From Microcaldota archaeon (GTDB lineage Archaea; Micrarchaeota; Micrarchaeia; Micrarchaeales; CABMGC01): DNA of 28,271 bases. The DNA is taken from the NCBI GenBank assembly GCA_030040265.1, contig JASHUB010000025.1:1-28271 (forward strand), in the 5' to 3' direction. Positions 21,302 to 28,271 of the stretch are shown here, in pieces (positions within the stretch are counted from its first letter, which is position 1; every line of letters starts with the position of its first letter). Below the pieces are notes generated by a model. The model was not told the origin of the DNA. It saw only the letters and a list, made by a program, of their open reading frames with translations, and searched no databases. The position numbers and the translations under genes are program-made.

Positions 21302-21859
21302 AGCGTCCCAGATGCTTTGGAACTGCCTCCTGAGCTCTTTCACGTCTTTCGGGTCGGTCACGACGTCTATGTGCTCCACGTTCTTGTGCATCCCCCTGTA
21401 AGTGAAGTTGGCGGACCCGCTGGCAGCCTCTGTCTCTGCGATGTACATCTTGGCGTGCACGAACTCGCGCGGCACCTTGAGCGAGATGCCCCTGCTTTTC
21501 ATCCTCACGAAGAACAGGCTGCAGGCAATGAGCGCCACCGAAGCTGCGATGAGTGCGAGCCCAGCAGCGTGCAACAGGTAAAGGAAAGCATCCATGATTA
21601 TCACGAACGCGGAGAGCTTGAACGGCCAGAGCCTCACGCCGCCGCCCCGCAGCATCCTTGCTGCGTCACTGTCGATCGATGATGCAATGATGCGGATCTG
21701 TTTGCCAGCGCAGTTCCTGAGCAGGAAAGCCGCATAGTACCTATCGATATAGGGCGACGAAATGCAGATGTTCCTGCCGTTCTTTATTATCTTCTCAACG
21801 TATCTGTAACTCTCGTGGCCGGAGTAGGAATACCTTTTTGATTTTAGCAGTCCTAGCAT
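21296..21859 (-). CDS. Phospholipase D-like protein with an inserted membrane hairpin and variant HKD motif
   Basis: A protein of about 187 residues. One phospholipase-D motif is visible: H135-x-K137, with Glu142 where the usual Asp stands, followed by 'SGSANFTYRG', the downstream GSxN box. The N-terminal part ('RNICISSPYIDRYYAAFLL', 'KQIRIIASSIDSDAARML') matches the first strands of the same fold. Between them lie two hydrophobic segments (about 82-118) that would form a membrane hairpin. PLD-fold enzymes with one motif, such as Nuc endonucleases, act as dimers. Substrate could be nucleic acid or lipid. ATG 21859 is preferred over GTG 21865. An intact catalytic pair His-Lys suggests activity. 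Confidence 0.78.
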   Translation of the reverse strand: MLGLLKSKRYSYSGHESYRYVEKIIKNGRNICISSPYIDRYYAAFLLRNCAGKQIRIIASSIDSDAARMLRGGGVRLWPFKLSAFVIIMDAFLYLLHAAGLALIAASVALIACSLFFVRMKSRGISLKVPREFVHAKMYIAETEAASGSANFTYRGMHKNVEHIDVVTDPKDVKELRRQFQSIWDAS

Positions 21860-21886
21860 ATTCACACATTCAAGCTAACTAATAAA

Positions 21887-22840
21887 ATGGTTCTCATGGC
21901 TGACAGACTTGACATGGAGCAGGGATTCTACAGGGACGAGGTGCACGACATCGCAGTCTACACCGCGCTCGCCGAGAACGAGTCGAGGCCGGAGCTCAGG
22001 AGGCTGCTGCAGAAGCTGGCGGACACGGAGAAGAAGCACGCCAAGATATGGAAGGACATAATCTCCGATGCAGGTGAGACGCCACACGAGCCGGCATTCG
22101 TAGGATTCGCCGTCGCATACTACGTATTCATCAGGAAGGTCCTTGGCACCGCATTCGCAATCAAGCTGCTGGAACGCGGCGAGGAGCGGGCCATAGAAGA
22201 GTACTCCGCAGCGCTCGGCAGCAGGAGGATAAGCGGCAAGGGGAAGGCCGCCATAAGGAATGTGATACTAAACGATGAGAAGTTCCACGAGAAGGAACTG
22301 TCCGGAAAGATAGGGGAGTACACCGGAGACCTGAACTACATAAAGTCCATAATCTTCGGGCTCAACGACGGGCTAGTAGAACTGCTTGCGGTCGTCACCG
22401 GACTTGCTGTCGTAGCAACATCGAGCCTGGTAGTGGCTGTCGCAGGAATAGTTGTCGGGATAGCCGGAACGCTGTCCATGGCCGCCGGGGAGTACATCTC
22501 ATCCAAGTCGAGAGGCCTCGTGAGGGAGGCCATGAGGGAAGACGTCGTGCACAAGACGTCGCCAGCCAAAGAGGCGATGTATATAGGTCTGTTCTACTTC
22601 ATAGGCGCGATAATCGCGGTCCTCCCGTTCATCCTCGGGCTGGTCAGATACGCCGGCATAATCACGTCAATAGTGCTTGTGGTCATAGTCCTGACCGTCG
22701 TCTCGACCATAGTCGCGATAATAAGCGACACGAGCGCGAAGCGCAGGGTCGCGGAGATGCTGGTGATATCGCTAGGGGCAGCGTTCGTAACAATAATATT
22801 GGGAGCGATCATCAGGTACTACTTCGGAATAAGCATATAG
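21887..22840 (+). CDS. Ferritin-like/VIT1 fusion iron (or manganese) transporter, MbfA-like
   Basis: The protein has 317 residues. The N-terminal ferritin-like four-helix domain (about 10-155) carries Glu18, the E48-x-x-H51 pair and a second set ('ERGEERAIEEY', then 'NDEKFHEKEL') suited to a di-iron site. The C-terminal VIT1/CCC1 domain has five membrane segments. It starts with 'IIFGLNDGLVELLAVVTGLA' and includes 'LSMAAGEYISSKSRGLVREAM', both diagnostic. Bacterial MbfA proteins of this architecture export iron and protect from peroxide. The same is likely here, though direction and metal are inferred. ATG 21896 is an alternative start. The homing endonuclease follows on the same strand. Confidence 0.9.
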   Translation: MVLMADRLDMEQGFYRDEVHDIAVYTALAENESRPELRRLLQKLADTEKKHAKIWKDIISDAGETPHEPAFVGFAVAYYVFIRKVLGTAFAIKLLERGEERAIEEYSAALGSRRISGKGKAAIRNVILNDEKFHEKELSGKIGEYTGDLNYIKSIIFGLNDGLVELLAVVTGLAVVATSSLVVAVAGIVVGIAGTLSMAAGEYISSKSRGLVREAMREDVVHKTSPAKEAMYIGLFYFIGAIIAVLPFILGLVRYAGIITSIVLVVIVLTVVSTIVAIISDTSAKRRVAEMLVISLGAAFVTIILGAIIRYYFGISI

Positions 22841-22855
22841 CTCCTAGTGAGTTCA

Positions 22856-22861
22856 GGTGAT
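22856..22861 (+). promoter_or_regulatory. Strong Shine-Dalgarno site for the homing endonuclease
   Basis: GGTGAT fully matches the anti-SD of archaeal 16S rRNA and lies 5 nt before ATG 22867, fixing the start there rather than at TTG 22861. Confidence 0.6.
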
Positions 22862-22866
22862 TGTGG

Positions 22867-23589
22867 ATGTTCAAGGATATCAAAGCGCAGATGGCTCACG
22901 TTAGGAGTTTTCGGAGAAAAACCCTGGTGCCATCGCAAGATGAACTCTTATGGGAACTGTTTGGAGTTTGCTTAGGCGACGGTTGCTTATCTCGGTGCTT
23001 TAACAGAACGACAGGCTACACGATGAATTTTACTATCTTCACAGGAAATGGGAAGGATGATTTTGAATATTATACTACCTACCTAGCTCCTAGCCTAAGA
23101 TCCAAATTTAACATCAAAGTTACTCCGTATCTCCGAAAAGATTCCAATTCGATAGCCATTCGCATAAATAATCAAAGTGTATTTTATTCTTTCAAGAAGC
23201 TCGGCATGCCCATAGGTAAGAAAAAGGAGAAGATTGAGATCCCTCCAATAATGTTCAAAAAACCTAAGAGAGTCAAGGCAGCAGTGTTAAGAGGCCTTCT
23301 TGATACGGATGGGTGTATTTTCGCAAGAAGAGATGAGGCTTATAAATATCTACACATAAAGATAACAAGTGCAAATGAATCTTTCTTATATCAAATAAAG
23401 AAATTAATGGGCGACTTCAATTTGCCGGCATATGTCCATTGGCAAGGCAGGCACGGAGGCGACGTGATAGTAAGAGGAAATAGTAATATAAAGCGTTGGA
23501 TGGCATTAATAGGAACATCACACCCACTGATAAAACAGAGATATATCGGATGGCTGGATAAAGGAGTTCTCTTACCTAAGGGCTCGTAG
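22867..23589 (+). CDS. Free-standing LAGLIDADG homing endonuclease
   Basis: The protein has 240 residues and two LAGLIDADG motifs. The first is 'LFGVCLGDG' (residues 31-39, Asp38) and the second 'LRGLLDTDG' (with Asp148). It should act as a pseudosymmetric monomer that cuts a long target site. Such enzymes normally sit in introns or inteins, but here the gene stands alone with its own strong SD. Its DNA is much more AT-rich than its neighbours (AAA, ATA, TTA codons), a sign of recent transfer. The stop codon TAG (23587-23589) lies inside tRNA-Ala, at tRNA positions 8-10. So the coding region overlaps the tRNA by 10 nt and contains its promoter. Confidence 0.9.
   Translation: MFKDIKAQMAHVRSFRRKTLVPSQDELLWELFGVCLGDGCLSRCFNRTTGYTMNFTIFTGNGKDDFEYYTTYLAPSLRSKFNIKVTPYLRKDSNSIAIRINNQSVFYSFKKLGMPIGKKKEKIEIPPIMFKKPKRVKAAVLRGLLDTDGCIFARRDEAYKYLHIKITSANESFLYQIKKLMGDFNLPAYVHWQGRHGGDVIVRGNSNIKRWMALIGTSHPLIKQRYIGWLDKGVLLPKGS
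23540..23547 (+). promoter_or_regulatory. Candidate TATA box for tRNA-Ala inside the endonuclease gene
   Basis: GATATATC lies about 36 nt before the tRNA, within the endonuclease reading frame. Confidence 0.4.
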
Positions 23590-23651
23590 CGCAGTGGTAG
23601 CGCACATCGTTCGCAACGATGGGGTCGCGGGTTCGAATCCCGCCGAGTCCA
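23580..23651 (+). tRNA. tRNA-Ala(CGC)
   Basis: The acceptor GGGCTCG (23580-23586) pairs with CGAGTCC (23644-23650). The third pair is G-U, the alanine identity element. Discriminator A is at 23651. The D arm is GCGC...GCGC. The anticodon stem CATCG/CGATG encloses TTCGCAA, so the anticodon is CGC. T arm GCGGG-TTCGAAT-CCCGC. No intron and no encoded CCA. Its first 10 nt lie within the homing endonuclease coding region. Confidence 0.95.
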
Positions 23652-23680
23652 TACGATCCAATCTCTGCCCAGGTATTCAG

Positions 23681-25495
23681 ATGAAACTCGGCTTCCTCCA
23701 ACTGCCTGCCGCAATCGTCCTTTTCGTGGCCGCGCTCCTTGCGGTCGCGTACATCGGCAACCTGATAGGATACGCGATATTCATCGCGTGCCTTCTGTCC
23801 TTCCTAGGTCTGCTCGTCTCGCTGCTCTGGTCTGCCAGGGACATGGTCAAAGCACTCAAGGCACACCTCAGCAGAGAGTCGCTCCTTCTGCTCCTGGCGA
23901 TCCTGGTGATCTTCACCCTGCTCTCCACATATGTGTTCCCGAAGTCCGAGCTGGTGTACTTCGATGAGAACATCTACCAGGGCATAGCACTAAACATACT
24001 CCACAGCGGCAATGCGCTGTCCTGCATCTACGGGACCGCATACGTCCAGAAATGCTTCACTACCAACCTGGGCTTCGATCCAGAGGGATGGCCGTTCCTC
24101 ATCGCAGTAGCTTTCGGGATGTTCGGAATCAGCAACGTGACATCGTATGCGCTTGAACTGTTCATGGCTCTGGTGTCGATAGTCGGAGTCTTCCTGATTG
24201 CAAGCATGCTCTCCGACCGGAAGGAGGTCGGTGTGATCTCAGCAGCTGCGTTTGCGCTAATCCCAGAGCTCTTCATCTGGGCTGGCACCGTCGCAAGCCC
24301 GGACCTGCCATTCATGGCATTCGCGGTTCTGGACCTGGTCTTCTTTCTAGTGTTCCTGAAGCAGCGAAACGTCAGGACCCTGTCACTTGTTGCTTTCAGC
24401 ACGGCGTTCACGGTCTACTTCAGGCTCGAAGCGCTGCTGCTGGTGCCGATATTCGCGATACTCTATGTTGCATTCTCATGGCCATCCGGAAGGAAGCATG
24501 CCGTTCGTGCGGCGTCAAAGCAGATCTCAGGCACGAGGGTTTACCTGGTGCTACTTGCTTCACTTCTCATCCTTGTGCCTCAGCTGGTCGCGTCGCTTGA
24601 GACCGCTCCGGAGCTGCAGGCAAACGCGGCATTCTATCTTTATCCAAACACAGCGACCTTCTCAGCATCGTACGTCCTGCCAAATCTTCTCGCAAATGCC
24701 AAGTTCCTGGCTGGCTTCATCTTCGAGTATCCAATCATATTCATCCCGAGCATCACCGTATTTGCGATCATCGGCGCGGCGTCACTGCTCCTGGACAAAA
24801 GCTACAAGAACGGCAGGCGGACACTTCTTGCGCTGCTGCTCTTCTTCTTCGCGTACTTCTGTGTCTATCTATTCTACTTCTCAGGCTCCGTGCTCGTCGG
24901 CGTCTCGGTCAGGTATCTGCTGATAATCTATCCTCCGATGGCCATTCTCTCTGCTTTCGGGATATCCAGCATAAGCAGGTTCGCGTCAAGCAAGAACACA
25001 CAGCTAGGATACATCATAGCTACAGCCATCCTTATCGTGTTCTTCGTTGTACCATTCGTACACGCAGCTGCGACACTGGCAAAGCCATCCTATTCTTACT
25101 ATGGCTTTCCGCTGAACAACGTGACAGCCAACCTCACCGGCGTGAATCCATACACGACGCAATACTCGAAGAACGATATCGCGTTCATAGACAACAGCAG
25201 CCACCTCGTGCCTAGCAACTGTCTCGTCATGTCCGAGCTGCCATCCGTGTGGTTCATGCTCAACAGAAGCTCCTCCTACCTGCCTCCGCAGACGGACCTG
25301 TTCACGAACCAGGCGTACAGCGGCTATGGCTGCTATTATCTAGACTACGACTTCTGGTGCACCGTAAGCCCGTACAACACGACTGTCTGCAAGTTCTACA
25401 CCACAGACTACAAGCTCAGGCTCGTAGCGACTGAGCCCGACGGGGCAGGCTCCAACTTCTCCCTCTACCAGCTGCTTAATTACACCCCGCAATGA
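23681..25495 (+). CDS. GT-C fold membrane glycosyltransferase (PMT/ArnT/GT39-like)
   Basis: The protein has 604 residues and about 11-12 membrane helices. After the second or third helix comes 'VYFDENIYQGIALNIL', with Asp95-Glu96, the acidic pair of the first outside loop that GT-C enzymes use to bind the lipid-phosphate sugar donor. The next loop has 'DPEGWPFLIAVAFGMFG', as in ArnT- and PMT-like proteins. A C-terminal outside domain of about 110 residues has several N-glycosylation sites and Cys. It should transfer a sugar from a dolichyl-phosphate donor to an outside acceptor. ATG 23681 follows the tRNA by 29 nt; longer frames would read through the tRNA. Confidence 0.85.
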   Translation: MKLGFLQLPAAIVLFVAALLAVAYIGNLIGYAIFIACLLSFLGLLVSLLWSARDMVKALKAHLSRESLLLLLAILVIFTLLSTYVFPKSELVYFDENIYQGIALNILHSGNALSCIYGTAYVQKCFTTNLGFDPEGWPFLIAVAFGMFGISNVTSYALELFMALVSIVGVFLIASMLSDRKEVGVISAAAFALIPELFIWAGTVASPDLPFMAFAVLDLVFFLVFLKQRNVRTLSLVAFSTAFTVYFRLEALLLVPIFAILYVAFSWPSGRKHAVRAASKQISGTRVYLVLLASLLILVPQLVASLETAPELQANAAFYLYPNTATFSASYVLPNLLANAKFLAGFIFEYPIIFIPSITVFAIIGAASLLLDKSYKNGRRTLLALLLFFFAYFCVYLFYFSGSVLVGVSVRYLLIIYPPMAILSAFGISSISRFASSKNTQLGYIIATAILIVFFVVPFVHAAATLAKPSYSYYGFPLNNVTANLTGVNPYTTQYSKNDIAFIDNSSHLVPSNCLVMSELPSVWFMLNRSSSYLPPQTDLFTNQAYSGYGCYYLDYDFWCTVSPYNTTVCKFYTTDYKLRLVATEPDGAGSNFSLYQLLNYTPQ

Positions 25496-25498
25496 TAG

Positions 25499-25508
25499 AA
25501 TTATATAC
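25499..25508 (+). promoter_or_regulatory. TATA box for mtnA
   Basis: AATTATATAC lies about 34 nt before ATG 25538. Confidence 0.5.
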
Positions 25509-25537
25509 CACATCGCGGTTATCTTTCTCGTGGTTGA

Positions 25538-26653
25538 ATGAATGTTGACTGGGATAATTTCAGGACGATTTGGCTGAAGAAGGGAGACCAGAAGACAGTG
25601 CAGATAATCGACCAGAGGTCACTCCCGCACCAGTTCGTCATCGAAGACATAACCACCGTTGACCAGATGGCTGTTGCAATCCGGGACATGCACCTGCGGG
25701 GCGCAGGCCTCATAGGGGCAGCCGGCGGTTACGGCATGTATCTCGCAATCATCGAGGATCCAGACAGCGCAGTGAAGGCCGCGGCAAAGCTCAATGCCAC
25801 TAGGCCTACGGCAAGGCCTTTGTTTGCGGCGACAGAAAGGCAGCTTGCCGCGCTCGAAGGACTGCAGTCTGCCACAGAAAGAAGGAGCGCGGCGCTGGAT
25901 GTTGCCGAGCTGATCGCCAATGAGGATGCTGATCACTGCAGGCTCATAGGCGAGCATGGGGCCCAGCTCATAAAGGAGCTAAGCGAGAAGAAGGGCGGCG
26001 AAACCGTCAACATAGCGACGCACTGCAACGCCGGCCCACTGGCGTTCGTCGCGAACGGCACCGCCACGTCGCCCGGGATACAGGCGCATAGGGACGGCAT
26101 AAGAGTGCACTTCTTGGTCGACGAGACCAGGCCTCGGAACCAGGGCGCATCGCTGACCGCGTGGGAGCTCGATTCCATGGGGATCCCGCACCACGTCATA
26201 GTCGACGGTGCAAGCGGTCACACGATGCAGACGGGCCAGGTGGACATCGTCATGGTCGGCGCCGACAGGGTCGCTAGAAACGGGGATTTTGCAAACAAGA
26301 TAGGAACGTACATGAAGTTCGTGGCTGCGGCTGACAGCCATGTCCCAGCGTTCTGCAACTTCCCTTCATCTACCGTCGACTGGAGCATACCCACTGGCGC
26401 CGCGATACCGATAGAGGAACGAAACCCAGACGAGGTCCGGTACATACAGGGACTTGCGAGGGATGGCAGGCCCACAGACGTCCTGCTCACGCCGCAGGGC
26501 AGCCCTGCAAAGAACTGGGCCTTCGACGTCACTCCAGCAAGGCTTGTCACCGGACTCGTAACCGAGCGGGGTGTCTGCAAGGCTAGCGAGGATGCCCTGA
26601 GGGGGATGTTCCCGGAAAAGGCGTCGCCGTCGAGAAGAGTAAGCACGCGCTGA
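25538..26653 (+). CDS. mtnA: S-methyl-5-thioribose-1-phosphate isomerase (MtnA, eIF2B-alpha-like family)
   Basis: The protein has 371 residues. Family landmarks run in order: 'IIDQRSLPHQF', 'RGAGLIGAAGGYGMYLA', 'ATHCNAGPLAF' with catalytic Cys163, 'DETRPRNQGASLTAWELDSMGIP' and 'VGADRVARNGDFANKIGTY' with catalytic Asp243. It then ends with 'VTPARLVTGLVTERGV'. MtnA converts methylthioribose-1-phosphate to the ribulose form in methionine salvage. The related archaeal ribose-1,5-bisphosphate isomerase is usually shorter (about 320 residues) and lacks the DQR/DQT start motif, so MtnA is preferred. RGAG replaces the common RGAP. It is monocistronic with a nearby TATA box. Confidence 0.85.
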   Translation: MNVDWDNFRTIWLKKGDQKTVQIIDQRSLPHQFVIEDITTVDQMAVAIRDMHLRGAGLIGAAGGYGMYLAIIEDPDSAVKAAAKLNATRPTARPLFAATERQLAALEGLQSATERRSAALDVAELIANEDADHCRLIGEHGAQLIKELSEKKGGETVNIATHCNAGPLAFVANGTATSPGIQAHRDGIRVHFLVDETRPRNQGASLTAWELDSMGIPHHVIVDGASGHTMQTGQVDIVMVGADRVARNGDFANKIGTYMKFVAAADSHVPAFCNFPSSTVDWSIPTGAAIPIEERNPDEVRYIQGLARDGRPTDVLLTPQGSPAKNWAFDVTPARLVTGLVTERGVCKASEDALRGMFPEKASPSRRVSTR

Positions 26654-26748
26654 ATCTGCTGCCGGACTTTTGCGACGTGTCGCCGTCGGCTGACCGAAAG
26701 ATTTAAATATCTTAATGTATACTTATTGTAGTGCTTGTTTTAGGAAGG
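26654..26748. other. Intergenic region upstream of TFB
   Basis: No gene is seen. It contains an AT-rich imperfect palindrome AAGATTTAAATATCTT (26698-26713), a possible second promoter or binding site. Confidence 0.35.
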
Positions 26749-26756
26749 TTTATAAA
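26749..26756 (+). promoter_or_regulatory. TATA box for the TFB gene
   Basis: TTTATAAA lies within AAGGTTTATAAA (26745-26756), identical to 12 bp of the palindrome at 12499. It predicts transcription near 26780 and a leader of about 28 nt. Further AT-rich boxes at 26700-26713 and 26788-26797 may compete. Confidence 0.55.
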
Positions 26757-26807
26757 ATTGACCCCGTCACCAAAATCATATTAGAAAAAATATAAAACGT
26801 GATAACG

Positions 26808-27866
26808 ATGGTTAGCAAGAAGACTACCAAATCTGCCCCAAGAAGGGAATCCCATGCCGTCGAAATGACGGAATCCAGAGCCGGCGCACTCGGCGGAAGG
26901 CCCGCTGGCGCCAACGAGATCAGTGCGATCCACGAGAGGCTCGGCGCAAGGATAAGGGAGAACGTTAAGAAGTGCCCGAGCTGCGGAGCAACCGACATCA
27001 TATTCGACAGCGAGAAGGGAGAGTACGTCTGCAACAGCTGCGGACTAATCATTGAAGAGAACGTGACGGACGTCGGCCCCGAATGGAGGGCGTTCGATTC
27101 TGACCAGAGGAACACAAGGGCGAGAACGGGCGCGCCTATCAAGTACATGAAGCCCAACAAGGGACTGGTCACAGAGATCGACATGTACAACAAGGATATT
27201 CGCGGAGCGAAGCTGCCTTCGAAGAGGCAGGCCCAGCTCTACAGGATGAGGAAGTGGCACAAGAGGGCGAGCATCGCGAGCTCCTCTGAGAGGAACTACC
27301 TCGTAGCGCTCCCTGAACTCAACAGGGTCGCGAGCTACCTCGGTCTCCCTGACAACATAAGGGAGAGCGCAGCGCTTCTCTACAGGCAGTGCGTCAAGAA
27401 CAACCTCATAAGGGGAAGGCCGATCGAGACGGTGGTCAACGCAGCGCTCTACGCCACGTGCAGGAGCGCGGGCATGCCCAGGACTCTGGACGAGATAGCC
27501 CAGATATCAGGTTGCGCCAAGAAGGAGATAGGAAGGACCTACCGCGTGATAACCCACGAACTACAGCTCAAGATACCTCTGACAGACCCGGTAAGCTACG
27601 TGCCGAGATACGTCACGGCGCTCAAGCTGAGCGGCGAATCGCAGGAGAGGGCCGTGCAGCTGCTCAAACAGGCGATGAAGAAGGGCCTGGTGAGCGGAAG
27701 AAGCCCTACGGGAGTATCTGCAGCTGCGGTCTACATCGCCGGCGCGCTCGTTGGCGAGAGGAGGACGCAGAAGGAGGTCGCCGACGTGGCAGGAGTCACT
27801 GAGGTAACGATCCGAAACAGGTACAGGGAGCTGAAGAAGGAGCTCGACATTGACGTCAACCTGTAA
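26808..27866 (+). CDS. tfb: Transcription initiation factor IIB (TFB)
   Basis: The protein has 352 residues. A zinc ribbon with C56-x-x-C59 and C75-x-x-C78 ('CPSCGATD' and 'CNSCGLII') is followed by the B-reader 'GPEWRAFDSDQRNTRARTG'. Two cyclin-like repeats follow (about 155-250 and 255-350), the second ending in 'KEVADVAGVTEVTIRNRYREL', the helix-turn-helix that contacts BRE. TFB recruits RNA polymerase to TBP-TATA promoters. The first 50 residues are a Lys/Arg/Ala-rich extension not found in typical TFBs of about 300 residues. ATG 26808 is preferred over GTG 26799. Identification is firm. Confidence 0.96.
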   Translation: MVSKKTTKSAPRRESHAVEMTESRAGALGGRPAGANEISAIHERLGARIRENVKKCPSCGATDIIFDSEKGEYVCNSCGLIIEENVTDVGPEWRAFDSDQRNTRARTGAPIKYMKPNKGLVTEIDMYNKDIRGAKLPSKRQAQLYRMRKWHKRASIASSSERNYLVALPELNRVASYLGLPDNIRESAALLYRQCVKNNLIRGRPIETVVNAALYATCRSAGMPRTLDEIAQISGCAKKEIGRTYRVITHELQLKIPLTDPVSYVPRYVTALKLSGESQERAVQLLKQAMKKGLVSGRSPTGVSAAAVYIAGALVGERRTQKEVADVAGVTEVTIRNRYRELKKELDIDVNL

Positions 27867-27869
27867 CCT

Positions 27870-27905
27870 GCTTTCTTTTATTCTTTCTCTTCCTTTATTT
27901 TTCTG
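27870..27905 (+). terminator. Pyrimidine/T-rich terminator after TFB
   Basis: Several runs of 3-5 T (CTTTCTTTTATTCTTTC and a later TTTATTTTT) directly follow the TFB stop codon, as in archaeal intrinsic termination. The last run (27893-27901) may double as a TATA element for the next gene. Confidence 0.5.
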
Positions 27906-27910
27906 ATTCA

Positions 27911-28271
27911 ATGCGCTACCTGTTAGCAGGCATAATGCTCGCGGGCCTCCTCGCGGTCTCGTTCGCGCAAGTGACTACGCCGCAGTACACGCGCCAGTCG
28001 GCGAACGCCACGATAACTAACGCGACCCTCTATCTTGAAGAGGTCAACGCGAGCGGATACATCTTCTTCTATCCAAACATGAAGACGGCGTACGTGTACT
28101 TGTCAAAGGCGAACGCAGCGCTCAACACCTCTCCGGAGGCGGCGGTTCTCTACGCAGACGAGGCGCAGGCATCCGCGAAGAGCCAGTACGAGTCGCTCAG
28201 CCGCTTCCGCGACATATCCCTGGCTGGCTCTGTGGTGTTCACGATAGCGATGTGCCTGCTGCTGTACTGGT
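27911..28271 (+). CDS. Secreted or membrane protein, 5' part only
   Basis: The frame runs open from ATG 27911 to the window edge (120 codons). A signal peptide (residues about 1-20, 'MRYLLAGIMLAGLLAVSFAQ') precedes a predicted exported region of about 80 residues. This has three Asn-x-Ser/Thr sites and a helical Ala-rich stretch ('AYVYLSKANAALNTSPEAAVLYADEAQASA'). A second hydrophobic segment begins at about residue 105 and runs off the end. The overall form resembles small archaeal envelope proteins with one exported loop. No family is recognised. The rest of the gene lies outside the window. Confidence 0.7.
   Translation, partial: MRYLLAGIMLAGLLAVSFAQVTTPQYTRQSANATITNATLYLEEVNASGYIFFYPNMKTAYVYLSKANAALNTSPEAAVLYADEAQASAKSQYESLSRFRDISLAGSVVFTIAMCLLLYW

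Noticed and set aside
22836..22856. Partial likeness of the sequence before the homing endonuclease to the tRNA-Ala 5' end
   Set aside because: Only about 8 of 10 positions agree over a short stretch, so it is not convincing as a direct repeat.
23594..23680. N-terminal extension of the GT-C glycosyltransferase frame
   Set aside because: These codons are tRNA-Ala sequence; ATG 23681 begins the first membrane helix.
1..28271. CRISPR arrays, rRNA genes, transposases, replication origin
   Set aside because: No regularly spaced repeats, rRNA signatures, transposase motifs or Orc1/Cdc6 with ORB-like repeats were seen.

Overview
The window is archaeal chromosomal DNA. The evidence is an archaeal histone, a TFIIB-type factor (TFB), an archaeal NAC, a Nop5-like box C/D RNP protein, DUF424, an aSelBL-type SelB paralog and a Tes-like tetraether lipid synthase. 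TATA boxes lie about 23-35 nt upstream of many start codons, so many mRNAs are probably leaderless. GTG and TTG starts are common, and a tRNA carries an archaeal-type intron. Coding is dense, with mostly G/C-ending codons. Many short proteins with no recognisable family and a shortened Nop5 would suit a small-genome DPANN archaeon such as a Micrarchaeota relative, but that placement is a guess.

Layout. 1-3.1 kb: two GNAT acetyltransferases, a duplicated-domain small protein, a possible structured-RNA region, a duplicated membrane protein, a histone and a surface protein. 3.2-7.5 kb: an unknown gene, a Nop5 lacking its N-terminal domain, the Tes-like radical SAM enzyme with a Cys-Gly tail, and a companion unknown gene. 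7.5-11.5 kb (minus strand): a KaiC-like ATPase, a Cys-repeat membrane-anchored protein and a DHH phosphoesterase in tight succession, followed by an unknown gene with its own promoter. 11.6-16.1 kb: a surface protein, an XRE regulator plus methyltransferase pair with a palindromic TATA region upstream, a helical unknown, NAC and DUF424. 16.1-17.6 kb: a cellulose-synthase-like GT2 enzyme in tandem with DUF424.

17.7-19.7 kb: an intron-containing tRNA-Ser(CGA) whose 3' end is repeated exactly 579 bp downstream. The repeats enclose a DUF2283 gene and apparently non-coding debris, which looks like a tiny tRNA-targeted insertion. A dihydroorotate-dehydrogenase-like gene converges on it and its last codons lie in the distal repeat. 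19.7-22.8 kb: a duplicated beta-rich protein next to aSelBL, a phospholipase-D-like membrane protein and a ferritin-VIT1 iron transporter. 22.9-23.7 kb: an AT-rich LAGLIDADG homing endonuclease whose stop codon lies inside tRNA-Ala(CGC). 23.7-28.3 kb: a GT-C membrane glycosyltransferase, MtnA, TFB and the start of a secreted protein.

Themes are cell-envelope building (GT2, GT-C, Tes, several N-glycosylatable surface proteins), basal information processing (histone, TFB, NAC, Nop5, aSelBL, two tRNAs) and two small mobile-DNA scars associated with tRNA genes. No CRISPR array, rRNA or transposase was seen.
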